From Bifidobacterium jacchi (lineage in GTDB: Bacteria; Actinomycetota; Actinomycetes; Actinomycetales; Bifidobacteriaceae), in assembly GCF_009078285.1 (NCBI RefSeq), contig NZ_RQSP01000029.1:1-33782 (forward strand): a stretch of 33,782 nucleotides of DNA. Reading direction: 5' to 3'. This document shows, one piece after another, positions 24,564 to 31,772 of the stretch (its first letter is position 1; the number at the start of each line of letters is the position of its first letter). A program made the position numbers and the translations under genes. A model generated the notes under the pieces. That model was not told the origin of the DNA. It saw only the letters and a list, made by a program, of their open reading frames with translations, and did not search any database.

Positions 24564-25253
24564 GTCAATAAGAATGTCGCCGGACGACGGCTCCAGATAG
24601 TAGCGAACCGTCTCGCCGACCACGTCGCGGCCGGCCGCGATCAGCTGTTCCAGCGACAGTCCGTGACGGAACTTGTCATGATGATCGATCAGCGGCAGGC
24701 TTACGAAGCCGCTGAGCACGCGCTGCTGGGTGGACGTCCATTCCATCAGACGGTAGAACAGCGAATTGCATACGAATGTGCCGGCATCCGAACTGAGCGA
24801 CGCGGCGATATGGTCGCGTGTGAAATCCTTGAGAATCGCGCGCAGCGGCAGTCGCGTCCAGTACGCGGCCGGCCCGTCCGGATTGATCGGCGTGCGTCGT
24901 GCCACCACGTTCTCGGCATCGGGCCTCGGCGAATCCATGAGATTGGTGGCGCACCGCTCAAGCATCACGCCGCGGGCCGTGTGCTTGAGACCGGTGGCGA
25001 TCACGATGTCCGGCTTGGCGGCGTCGATCGCCTCGCGCAGCGTGGGCCACGCCTTACCGAAGCTCACAGGAATGCTGACCGCGTGCACGTTCACTCGCAC
25101 ATCATCGAACACGCCGTCCGCATCCGCGTCCGCGCCCACGCGCGCAAGATCGACACCCCGCTCGACCAGCGCCTTCGGCACTTCAACGGCGGGGTTCACG
25201 TTGACGCCATCATAATGGTCGAATCCGGAAATCACCACATTGAGCTGCTGCAT
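24561..25253 (-). CDS. pcp: Pyroglutamyl-peptidase I
   Basis: The enzyme removes N-terminal pyroglutamate from peptides in the cytoplasm. The 230-residue protein (usual length about 215) has the family's catalytic triad: E99 in the HTARGVMLERCATN segment, C162 in SDAGTFVCNSLFY and H191 in LPLIDHH. The N-terminal VVISGFDHYDGVNVNPA matches the family's GF-x-PF-x-NPS start with substitutions. No good ribosome site is present, but TAGACT lies exactly six bases before the ATG, suggesting a leaderless message. Its stop lies in a 12-bp tandem repeat. Confidence 0.93.
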   Translation of the reverse strand: MQQLNVVISGFDHYDGVNVNPAVEVPKALVERGVDLARVGADADADGVFDDVRVNVHAVSIPVSFGKAWPTLREAIDAAKPDIVIATGLKHTARGVMLERCATNLMDSPRPDAENVVARRTPINPDGPAAYWTRLPLRAILKDFTRDHIAASLSSDAGTFVCNSLFYRLMEWTSTQQRVLSGFVSLPLIDHHDKFRHGLSLEQLIAAGRDVVGETVRYYLEPSSGDILID

Positions 25254-25259
25254 GACTCC

Positions 25260-25265
25260 AGTCTA
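25260..25265 (-). promoter_or_regulatory. Putative leaderless -10 element of pcp
   Basis: TAGACT on the minus strand is separated from the pcp ATG by six bases. TANNNT at 6-7 nt before a start codon is the hallmark of leaderless transcripts in actinobacteria. No clear -35 is seen. Confidence 0.55.
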
Positions 25266-25408
25266 CCGTGCAGCAGTCAGCGATCGATCGCGCGGCGAGG
25301 CTGCCAAACCGCACAATTGCCGGACCGCACAATTGCACAGGGGAACTTCGTGAAGCTAGCGTCAGGATGCCACCGAGACCACTGAAACGCCTCGTTAGCC
25401 GTCACTTA

Positions 25409-25580
25409 GCGCAAGGAATTCTCGGGGAAAACGGCCATCTCGTAGAATCCTTGCGCTAAGGGGGTCGTTAGCGCAAGGATTTCTCGGAAAGAAGGGGAAC
25501 TTCGTAAAATCCTTGCGCTGGGACAGGGCTTAGCGCAAGGATTCTACGAACTCAAGGCAAATCCCGAAAAATACTTGCGC
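25409..25580. repeat. Three further copies of the 48-bp palindrome
   Basis: Copies at 25409-25456, 25471-25518 and 25533-25580 are each 48 nt. They begin GCGCAAGG and end CTTGCGC, with TTA before the left end and sometimes TAA after the right. They form a subgroup with ATCCTTGCGC ends, in contrast to ATCTTGCGC in the array at 19.7 kb. They lie between pcp and ispD. Confidence 0.82.
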
Positions 25581-25582
25581 TT

Positions 25583-25670
25583 ATGTAGCCGATACCATGT
25601 AGCCGATACCGCGCCGCTATCAGGAAGCCTTCGCGGAGACTTCGGGAAGACTTCGCGGAGACTTCGGGAA
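25583..25670. repeat. Short direct repeats downstream of ispD
   Basis: ATGTAGCCGATACC is repeated in tandem at 25583-25596 and 25597-25610. CTTCGCGGAGACTTCGGGAA occurs at 25629-25648 and 25651-25670. No gene is seen in the gap. Confidence 0.7.
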
Positions 25671-25709
25671 TGCACCGGGGCTGCAACGGCACGGCACAGG
25701 CGAGAAGCG

Positions 25710-26711
25710 CTACCGGCCGCGGGTCTGGGTGCGGGCCTGTGCGAAGAGGGCGTGCATGCGAGCGCGAACCTCCTCCTTGGTGAGCGGTCGATCATCATCA
25801 GATTCAGCAGCATCAACGACATCGGCGCCACCGCCGATCCCAGCTTCGCCGCCAAATCCGATACCGCCATCGACACCGGCACCGCCACCAACACCATCAG
25901 CCCCACTGCCACCGGCGCGCTGCGCGGCAATGCGTTCGGCGATGGGCAGATCGGCGCGCGTGGTGATCTTGAGATTCGTCTCGCTGCCGGCAACGATCGC
26001 AACCGGCGTATCGGGCATATAGTCCACGACGACGCGCGTATCGTCGGTCGGATGGAAATCCGGGTCACCCGCGGCGAGGTCATAGGCATGACGAATCGTC
26101 TCGAACCGAAACGCCTGCGGGGTCTGCGCACGAAACATGGCAGCCCGATCCGGCACGGATTCAATGACCTTGCGATCGCCCAGATCGCGGGTCAGCAGCA
26201 TCGTATCGGTCGATGCGCACGCCACGGTGGCCGCGTCGAACTGGTCGAGCGCATCCACGCACCCACGGATCGACGACTGCGCGACGAACGGACGCACCGC
26301 ATCATGAATCAGCAGCTTCGCATGCGGCGGAATCCCCGCATCAGCAAGCGCCTGCAGCGCGCACGCCGTGCTGTCGACCCTCTCCGAGCCGCCGTCGATG
26401 ATCATGCGCACCTTCGGATAACCGGCCTCATCGACCAGCCGCTCCACTTCGCCGCGCACCTGCGGGTTGACGACGACGAGAATGTCGGTGACCGCGTCGC
26501 ACGACTCGAACGCCTCGATGCTCCAGCAGACGATCGGCTTGCTGGCAATGCTCACCAGCTGCTTGGGGTTGGCCGGGTCGAAGCGCGTGCCGAAACCTGC
26601 CGCCAGCACAACCGCGACGACCGGGGTCGGCATGGAAGCCGCCGTCTGGCGGGGCGTCTCAGCGGCGTTCGGCTGGACGGGCTCGTTGGATTCCTGCTCT
26701 CTCATGCTCAT
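25710..26711 (-). CDS. ispD: 2-C-methyl-D-erythritol 4-phosphate cytidylyltransferase
   Basis: IspD transfers CMP from CTP to methylerythritol phosphate, the third step of the non-mevalonate isoprenoid pathway. The nucleotide-binding signature VVLAAGFGTRF with downstream NPKQLV lies near residue 33, followed by DGGSERVDS, HDAVRPFV, QTPQAFR and TDD. The family is about 230 residues. This 333-residue version adds a 25-residue N-terminal extension and a Gly/Ala/Asp-rich C-terminal extension of about 70 residues ending in a basic helix. The ATG at 26711 has TACGGT six bases before it and is chosen over one two codons later; GGTGATC could also pair with 16S rRNA. Other nucleotidyltransferase specificities are less likely. 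Confidence 0.9.
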   Translation of the reverse strand: MSMREQESNEPVQPNAAETPRQTAASMPTPVVAVVLAAGFGTRFDPANPKQLVSIASKPIVCWSIEAFESCDAVTDILVVVNPQVRGEVERLVDEAGYPKVRMIIDGGSERVDSTACALQALADAGIPPHAKLLIHDAVRPFVAQSSIRGCVDALDQFDAATVACASTDTMLLTRDLGDRKVIESVPDRAAMFRAQTPQAFRFETIRHAYDLAAGDPDFHPTDDTRVVVDYMPDTPVAIVAGSETNLKITTRADLPIAERIAAQRAGGSGADGVGGGAGVDGGIGFGGEAGIGGGADVVDAAESDDDRPLTKEEVRARMHALFAQARTQTRGR

Positions 26712-26717
26712 ATGATC

Positions 26718-26723
26718 ACCGTA
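26718..26723 (-). promoter_or_regulatory. Putative leaderless -10 element of ispD
   Basis: TACGGT on the minus strand lies six bases before the ispD ATG at 26711, the TANNNT-N6 arrangement. A CRP-type palindrome lies where the -35 region would be. Confidence 0.5.
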
Positions 26724-26740
26724 ATCATGGATGTGTTGCC

Positions 26741-26756
26741 TGTGACACATATCACA
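26741..26756. promoter_or_regulatory. CRP/GlxR-type palindrome upstream of ispD
   Basis: TGTGACACATATCACA matches TGTGA-N6-TCACA exactly, the consensus of CRP-family operators (CRP, GlxR). It starts 18 bases upstream of the putative -10, overlapping the -35 position, which would suit repression. The regulator is not in the window. Confidence 0.55.
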
Positions 26757-26834
26757 GGGGTTCTGCACGGAACTTTTGCGCCGTGACGGGGGCGACTTGG
26801 CCTCTCGACAGCTGCTCGGCACCGCTTATGCCGC

Positions 26835-27030
26835 CTATCTCGAAACTGAGAGGCTGTTTTCAGATCCTACGGCAGTCTATCTCAAAACTGAGAGGCTACG
26901 ACGCAGCGAGACGGGCACGGAGTCAAGCCAAAAACGGCTCAACGACCATAGCGTATCAGCCCCTGACAGCCTCTCAGTTTCGAGATAGACTGCCGCAAAC
27001 AACTAAAACAGCCTCTCAGTTTCGAGATAG
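26835..27030. repeat. 196-bp element with 63-bp inverted arms
   Basis: Left arm 26835-26897 and right arm 26968-27030 are inverted copies over 63 nt, differing mainly in a 9-nt block and one further base, around a 70-nt centre. Each arm contains two direct copies of a 20-nt core, CTATCTCGAAACTGAGAGGC, one of the four with a single change. No open frame fills the centre and no target duplication is obvious. It looks like a MITE-type element or an RNA-level hairpin between ispD and pgeF. Confidence 0.85.
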
Positions 27031-27131
27031 CGATCGAGATAGCGTTGTGAGGTAGCGGTGACATCCGATATTGAAAGCACAAACCAGCCGACGCTCCACC
27101 GACACCCAGCCGGCACGCCGCCGCCGCTACG

Positions 27132-28166
27132 CTAGCGCTCGGAGCGCATGATGAGCGCGAGCATGCGCCCTTCGCGCTTCTTGCCGGCGAGCGCGGCGCG
27201 GCGATGCGAGTACCACAGCGGGTTCTCCAACGTGCACATGCTGTGCTGCAGCGCGTCAAGCCGTTCGGCAAGCGCCGGCCCCTCGCCGTCGCTCTCGCAT
27301 AGCGAGGCCAGCTCGGCGTCATGGTCGAGGTATTGCGTGGCGGCGGCGACGCGCGGCCGCGAATCGACCACATGGTTGACGCCGGCGAACGCAAGATCGA
27401 TCATGGCCGCTTCGGCGATGTCGATGCCGGCTCCCCCGAAGCGCGTGATGGTGCGGGTCAGTGGGAATCGGTTCTGGAACGATTCGGCGATCTCGTCACC
27501 CACCTCGTAGCAGTCGCCGCAGATGCGCGGGCCGAGCGTGGCGACGATCCGTTCGCGGACCGCGCCTTTGGCGACCATCAGATCGACGGTTTCGCCGATC
27601 ACGCCGCGCTCCAGTCCACGCCGTCCGCAGTGGGCCGCGCCGATCACGCCCGACTCGGCATCGGCGAACAGGACCGGCAGGCAGTCGGCGGCGAACATGC
27701 CGAGCGCCACGCCGGTGCGGGTGGTCACCTGACCGTCCGCTTCGACAACGGTCGCCTGCGGCTGTTCGCCGCCAGCGTCGGCCACGACCTCGCCGGGGGT
27801 GCCGGAGACATCGAATCCGAACGGCGTGTTGAGATGCCACGAATCGTCCACGTCGACGGCCACTGCGGAATGCACCTGGCTGACCAGCGACAGACCGCAG
27901 CCGATCTGCTTGGCGAGCGCCACACGATTGGCGAGAATCGCATGCGGATCGTCGCCGGATTTGCCGCCGAGATTGCAGTCGCCGAAGTCGCCGGTGCTGA
28001 TGCCGCCTAGGCGGGTGGTGTAGACGACCGTCACGCCGGGCGCGAGCGCGATCGGAATCGTCACCGGGATCGGATTGCCGGTCTCGTCGGTCGGACTGAT
28101 CGCGTTGCTGTCGAGGATGGCATCGTCGTATGCGCCTTGCGGCTGGTCATTCTGCTCTGTACTCAT
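27132..28166 (-). CDS. pgeF: Laccase-domain protein (YfiH/PgeF family)
   Basis: YfiH-family proteins are cytoplasmic metal enzymes, reported as purine nucleoside phosphorylases/deaminases and as peptidoglycan-editing factors. The 344-residue protein has the expected metal and active-site motifs: SQVHSAVAVDV (first His), ADCLPVLFAD (Cys) and GAAHCGRRGLERGVI (second His). A C-terminal region SRPRVAAATQYLDH precedes a Cys-containing WYSHRR segment. It is longer than the usual 240-270 residues because of an N-terminal extension and an insertion near residues 118-145. AGGGGGC precedes the ATG, and TACAGT lies seven bases upstream. Confidence 0.88.
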   Translation of the reverse strand: MSTEQNDQPQGAYDDAILDSNAISPTDETGNPIPVTIPIALAPGVTVVYTTRLGGISTGDFGDCNLGGKSGDDPHAILANRVALAKQIGCGLSLVSQVHSAVAVDVDDSWHLNTPFGFDVSGTPGEVVADAGGEQPQATVVEADGQVTTRTGVALGMFAADCLPVLFADAESGVIGAAHCGRRGLERGVIGETVDLMVAKGAVRERIVATLGPRICGDCYEVGDEIAESFQNRFPLTRTITRFGGAGIDIAEAAMIDLAFAGVNHVVDSRPRVAAATQYLDHDAELASLCESDGEGPALAERLDALQHSMCTLENPLWYSHRRAALAGKKREGRMLALIMRSER

Positions 28167-28173
28167 GCCCCCT

Positions 28174-28179
28174 ACTGTA
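28174..28179 (-). promoter_or_regulatory. Putative leaderless -10 element of pgeF
   Basis: TACAGT on the minus strand lies seven bases before the ATG. The intervening AGGGGGC could instead act as a very short Shine-Dalgarno, so this case is less clear than the others. Confidence 0.4.
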
Positions 28180-28322
28180 GCCGACCTACCAAATCGGCAT
28201 CAGCGAAACTCTTGCCGCTACACATACCAGACCAATAGAAAAGCGCTGAATATAGTGGATTTACGATATGGCAGCAATAACGAAACGGCTCAGGTACGGA
28301 ACGCTGTCTGCCGTCCTTTTAT

Positions 28323-28370
28323 AACCGCGTTTAGAACCGCGTTCGCCGAGTCCTTCTTGCCGAATACTGT
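28323..28370 (+). promoter_or_regulatory. Promoter of the MFS gene with a direct-repeat operator
   Basis: TTCGCC (28342-28347) and TACTGT (28365-28370) are 17 bp apart, and the -10 is six bases before the ATG at 28377, a leaderless layout. AACCGCGTT is repeated at 28323-28331 and 28335-28343 with a 12-nt period and touches the -35, as a repressor site would. No local repressor gene is visible. Confidence 0.5.
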
Positions 28371-28376
28371 GATCTC

Positions 28377-29645
28377 ATGAGAGTATGTGGTTTGCTCCCC
28401 CTGCGGGCGCGTGTTCCGTCCCTGCTGGTTCGTTATGCCTGCGCGCAGGGTGCGCAAACCAGCGCCTACATGATGTTCGCCGCGGGTATCGCCTTTGTCG
28501 GTGCCGACGAGTCCGACACCCGCGGTCTGGCGTTCACGCTGTGCGCCCGCACCTTGCCGACGTTGATCATGGCATTTGTCGGAGGCGTGCTCGCAGACCG
28601 CTGGGATCGCAGAACGACGGCATCTTTGACGCTGGCCACCGTCACTGCCTCATATTTTGTGACGGCCCCGCTGGTGGCTTTTGGTGGCGGGCTCGGCTGG
28701 CCGGTACAGCTGCTGTCGTTGGCGAGCGGGTTCGTGTCAGCGTTCGGTACGCCGTCCCTGTATGCCCTGCTGCCGTCGCTCGTGGAGGACGACAATCTGG
28801 TGCGCGCCAATGCGCTAGTGCGTTTCTTCCGCAATGCCGCAGCGGTTGCCGGCCCACTGCTCGGCGCATTGATCGCCGCGAACCTCGGTACTACCGCGAC
28901 TTTTGTCGCAGCTGGAATCAGCGGCATGATCGCGACGGCACTGATGGCATCGCTCAAGATCGCCGACGAAAAGGGCGGGCCATCACCAGAGAACAATCCG
29001 GTAAGCCGCGACGATGCTCACGACTCAGACCTGCACTCGACATTGCGCGGAGTTTGCGGAGTGCTTCACCAGTATCGGTGGCTTGCGGTGGGAATCCCGT
29101 TCTGGGCCGTGTTCCTTGCGGTGCAGTCCGGCGCGGCAGACGTGACGCTGCCGTTCGTTGTGATACGCGCGACCGGCAAATACGCATGGTCGCTCATGGC
29201 ATCGGCGTTATCGATCGGATATGTGCTGGGCAGCCTAGTGTCGCTGCGTCTGCGTTCACCCCGGCGCGCGTTGACCGGCTCCATGGCGTGGGCCGTGTTG
29301 TCGGCCGTACAGCTGATCGCACCGGCGGTGACCAATGAGCCACTGACTTGGATCGTGGTCTCGGTCGTTGCCGGCATCGGTCTGGAGATTTCCGGCGTGT
29401 TATGGGGTAGTCTTCTGCAGTCACAGGTCGACAACCGCCATCTCGGACGGGTGTCGTCGTTGGATTATGCGGTGAGTTTTGGTCTGATCCCATTCGCCTA
29501 CGCGGCCTATGGCATGCTCGGCATCGTGTTCGACGGCCGAGCGGTGCTGCTGTGGTCTGCCGTCGTGATGATCGCACTGGGACTGGTTGCAATGCCGTTT
29601 GCCGCCACCTGCGAACGCCGCACTGCACAAACGCAAGCCGACTGA
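28377..29645 (+). CDS. MFS transporter, probable exporter
   Basis: The 422-residue integral membrane protein has about twelve hydrophobic segments in two halves. The MFS motif A, GGVLADRWDRR, lies between helices 2 and 3 near residue 65, and the second half has a related LRLRSPRRAL loop. The general layout, with LVEDDNLVRANAL after helix 4, resembles the EntS/MFS-3 exporter group, but the substrate cannot be read from sequence. The start has no ribosome site and is consistent with a leaderless transcript. It is divergent from pgeF, and is followed by a 224-nt AT-rich gap before an ABC exporter pair on the same strand. Confidence 0.85.
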   Translation: MRVCGLLPLRARVPSLLVRYACAQGAQTSAYMMFAAGIAFVGADESDTRGLAFTLCARTLPTLIMAFVGGVLADRWDRRTTASLTLATVTASYFVTAPLVAFGGGLGWPVQLLSLASGFVSAFGTPSLYALLPSLVEDDNLVRANALVRFFRNAAAVAGPLLGALIAANLGTTATFVAAGISGMIATALMASLKIADEKGGPSPENNPVSRDDAHDSDLHSTLRGVCGVLHQYRWLAVGIPFWAVFLAVQSGAADVTLPFVVIRATGKYAWSLMASALSIGYVLGSLVSLRLRSPRRALTGSMAWAVLSAVQLIAPAVTNEPLTWIVVSVVAGIGLEISGVLWGSLLQSQVDNRHLGRVSSLDYAVSFGLIPFAYAAYGMLGIVFDGRAVLLWSAVVMIALGLVAMPFAATCERRTAQTQAD

Positions 29646-29869
29646 GCTACTGAACGACTACAGAACGACAATGCAAAAAACAGCCACAAAAAGCAGCACG
29701 AAAAGATGTTAATGCGGTTACTTTATTATATGAGATACGGATATCAAGGATTACGCAATATAGATTTAGGAAATATAAACCTTCAAAACGATTCTTCAAA
29801 ACGATACCAGTCTGTATGCATGGTCTCAATCAATAAGTAGGCAATACGATCTCGATTGGAGTTTGTCTT
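29646..29869 (+). promoter_or_regulatory. AT-rich upstream region of the ABC exporter genes
   Basis: This gap is strikingly AT-rich compared with its neighbours and probably contains the exporter promoter. CTTCAAAACGAT is repeated at 29781-29792 and 29794-29805 with a 13-nt period, a possible operator. Several TATAAT-like hexamers exist and I cannot choose between them. No gene is seen. Confidence 0.4.
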
Positions 29870-30829
29870 TTGGAACGCAATGGCTTTGACATCGACATCG
29901 ACATGCATGGCGTTACCATGCGCTACGGCGACAAAACCGCGCTTACCGACATCACCGTCAATCTGAAGGCCGGGCGTATCGTGGGATTGCTCGGCGAGAA
30001 CGGCGCTGGAAAATCGACGTTCATTCATCTTGTCGCGGGCGTGCTTGCACCGTCACAGGGTGATGTGTCTGTGTCCGACGCGCGCGTAGGCTGGTGCTCG
30101 CAGCGACTGATGATCGACTGGTTCGTCTCCGGGCGCGCGAACATCTGGATGGGCGCGTGCATGGCCGGACTCAAGGGGCGGCAGGCGCAGGAGCGCACGG
30201 ATTGGGCGATCGACACCGTGGGGCTGAACGACGCCCCGCTTGACAAAACCCCAGAGCTGCTGTCCGGCGGACAGCAGCAACGTCTGATGATCGCCCGGGT
30301 TCTGGCGATGGACGCGTCCATACTGCTGCTCGACGAGCCGACCGTGGGACTTGATGTGACGAGCATCGACCGGCTCGGACGTGTTCTGGCCGCCAAGCGC
30401 GACGAGGGAAAACTGATTGTCATATCCTCGCATGACTTCGCCGCCGTAGAGGACATCGTAGACGACGTGCTGCTGCTCGACAACGGCAGCATCATGTTCT
30501 ACGGCGCAAAGGATGAGTTCATCCGCCACTTCGCCCAAGAGGAACAGCTGGACATCACGATCGCGCCGGGCCCGGGCCATATCGACGAATCAATGCTTCC
30601 CGACCGGTACCGGCTCACCGTTGACGGCACGCATCTGAGCGTACGACAGCCCACGGGCTCGCCGTTGGGCCCGTTGTTCGAGATCCTCGAACGAGAAGGC
30701 ATGGTCATCGAGGATATCGCGCGCAAGGGCGTGACGTTGCGCGATGCGATGAGGACATTCAATGCGCACAAACACGAGCATGATACGCCGGCCGAGTCGG
30801 CGGCGGGCCCGGCAGAGAAGACGGCGTGA
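29870..30829 (+). CDS. ABC transporter ATP-binding protein (ABC-2 export type)
   Basis: This 319-residue ATPase drives the permease encoded directly downstream. Walker A GENGAGKS is at residues 42-49, the signature LSGGQQQR near 131-138, Walker B ILLLDEP near 151-157 and the H-loop SSHD near 188. A C-terminal domain of about 100 residues follows, as in drug or lipid exporters of the ABC-2 type. The best start is a TTG at 29870, with GGAG eight bases before it; the first ATG (codon 12) has no ribosome site. The end overlaps the possible GTG of the permease frame. The substrate is unknown; antibiotic or peptide export is a guess from family. Confidence 0.9.
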   Translation: MERNGFDIDIDMHGVTMRYGDKTALTDITVNLKAGRIVGLLGENGAGKSTFIHLVAGVLAPSQGDVSVSDARVGWCSQRLMIDWFVSGRANIWMGACMAGLKGRQAQERTDWAIDTVGLNDAPLDKTPELLSGGQQQRLMIARVLAMDASILLLDEPTVGLDVTSIDRLGRVLAAKRDEGKLIVISSHDFAAVEDIVDDVLLLDNGSIMFYGAKDEFIRHFAQEEQLDITIAPGPGHIDESMLPDRYRLTVDGTHLSVRQPTGSPLGPLFEILEREGMVIEDIARKGVTLRDAMRTFNAHKHEHDTPAESAAGPAEKTA

Positions 30830-30846
30830 CGGGAATGGAGATTTCA

Positions 30847-31650
30847 ATGAATACACTCACCACAACAACGCGCATACACAGCATGCACCGGCAGCGCCTC
30901 GGCTGGACGAGGGCGTTTTCGGTCATGGCGCAGCTGGAATGGCAGGGTGCCGACCTGTGCATGCCGATGCGCTGGATCGCCGCCGCCATCAACCCGCTGG
31001 TCTACCTGCTGTTTCTCGGCGTAGGACTGTCCTCCACGCTCGACGACCCGGGATATCTGCGCTTTCTCTTCCCCGGTCTCGTGGTCATGCAGGCGTCGGC
31101 GGGCATCAGCCACATCGTGGCGCGCGTCGTCACCGAACGCCGCTGGGGGCTCGCCGCGTACAAACTGCAGGCCGGCGTTCCCGCAGGCGCATATTTCCTT
31201 GCGATGATGGTTCCCGGAGCCGTGCTGTACCTCTTTCAGGTATGCGTCATCATCGTCGCCGCCTTCGCCGTCGGACTGCGTCTGTCGGTGCTTGCGATCG
31301 TGGTCATCGCATGCGTCGGCCTGGTCGCGATCTGGTTCTGGCAATGCTTCGGATACTGCCTGACCGGTCTGATCAAGGATTATCAGACGCGCAACTTCGT
31401 GCTGTCCCTGCTCACGCTACCGCTGACCTTCTCGGCGCCCGTGTTCTACTCGTTTGATTCCGCTCCCGCGCTGCTTCGCGCCGTCGCCCTGTGCAATCCC
31501 CTGACCTATCAGGTGAACGTCGCGCGAGCGACGATGTCCGGCAGTATCGATCTCGTATCGATCGCGGTGACGGCCGCGCTCACCTTGATCGTCACCGCCG
31601 TAGGCGTGATATCCACCCAGCGCATGCGAACCCTGTCGTTTGAGGGGTGA
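30847..31650 (+). CDS. ABC-2 type transporter permease
   Basis: The 267-residue membrane protein has about six hydrophobic segments, starting near residue 40 (AAAINPLVYLLFLGVGL), and the ABC-2 feature NPLTYQVNVAR near residue 222. It pairs with the ATPase encoded 17 nt upstream to form an export complex in the cytoplasmic membrane. The ATG at 30847 is chosen because GGAG lies six bases before it; in-frame starts at 30826 and 30835 have no comparable site. There is no adjacent regulator or peptide gene to indicate the substrate. Confidence 0.88.
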   Translation: MNTLTTTTRIHSMHRQRLGWTRAFSVMAQLEWQGADLCMPMRWIAAAINPLVYLLFLGVGLSSTLDDPGYLRFLFPGLVVMQASAGISHIVARVVTERRWGLAAYKLQAGVPAGAYFLAMMVPGAVLYLFQVCVIIVAAFAVGLRLSVLAIVVIACVGLVAIWFWQCFGYCLTGLIKDYQTRNFVLSLLTLPLTFSAPVFYSFDSAPALLRAVALCNPLTYQVNVARATMSGSIDLVSIAVTAALTLIVTAVGVISTQRMRTLSFEG

Positions 31651-31760
31651 GCTCACCGACGATGAATCCCGCGGCGGGTGGCGACTGACCGCAGAGAGCG
31701 GCGACGGGGCGCGAATGCAGTTCGACTGCAATCCGTATCGGCATGGTTGGCCGATGCCAT

Positions 31761-31766
31761 TAGACT
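31761..31766 (+). promoter_or_regulatory. Putative leaderless -10 element of the U32 gene
   Basis: TAGACT is followed by six bases and then the GTG at 31773. The same TAGACTGG string precedes pcp. No strong -35 is seen. Confidence 0.55.
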
Positions 31767-31772
31767 GGTGGG

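Noticed and set aside
24351-24570. Plus-strand frame encoding a repeating x-Q-P-N pattern
   Set aside because: The pattern follows from the 12-bp tandem repeat; the frame continues antisense into pcp, so a protein is unlikely.
20954-24571. Plus-strand open frames opposite pepC and the DivIVA-like gene
   Set aside because: They lack ribosome sites and known motifs and mirror real genes on the other strand. The Leu/Gly/Arg-rich translation opposite the coiled coil is a reflection of its Ala/Glu codons.
26835-27030. Insertion sequence
   Set aside because: The 70-nt centre cannot encode a transposase and no target duplication is evident, so it is listed only as an inverted-repeat element.
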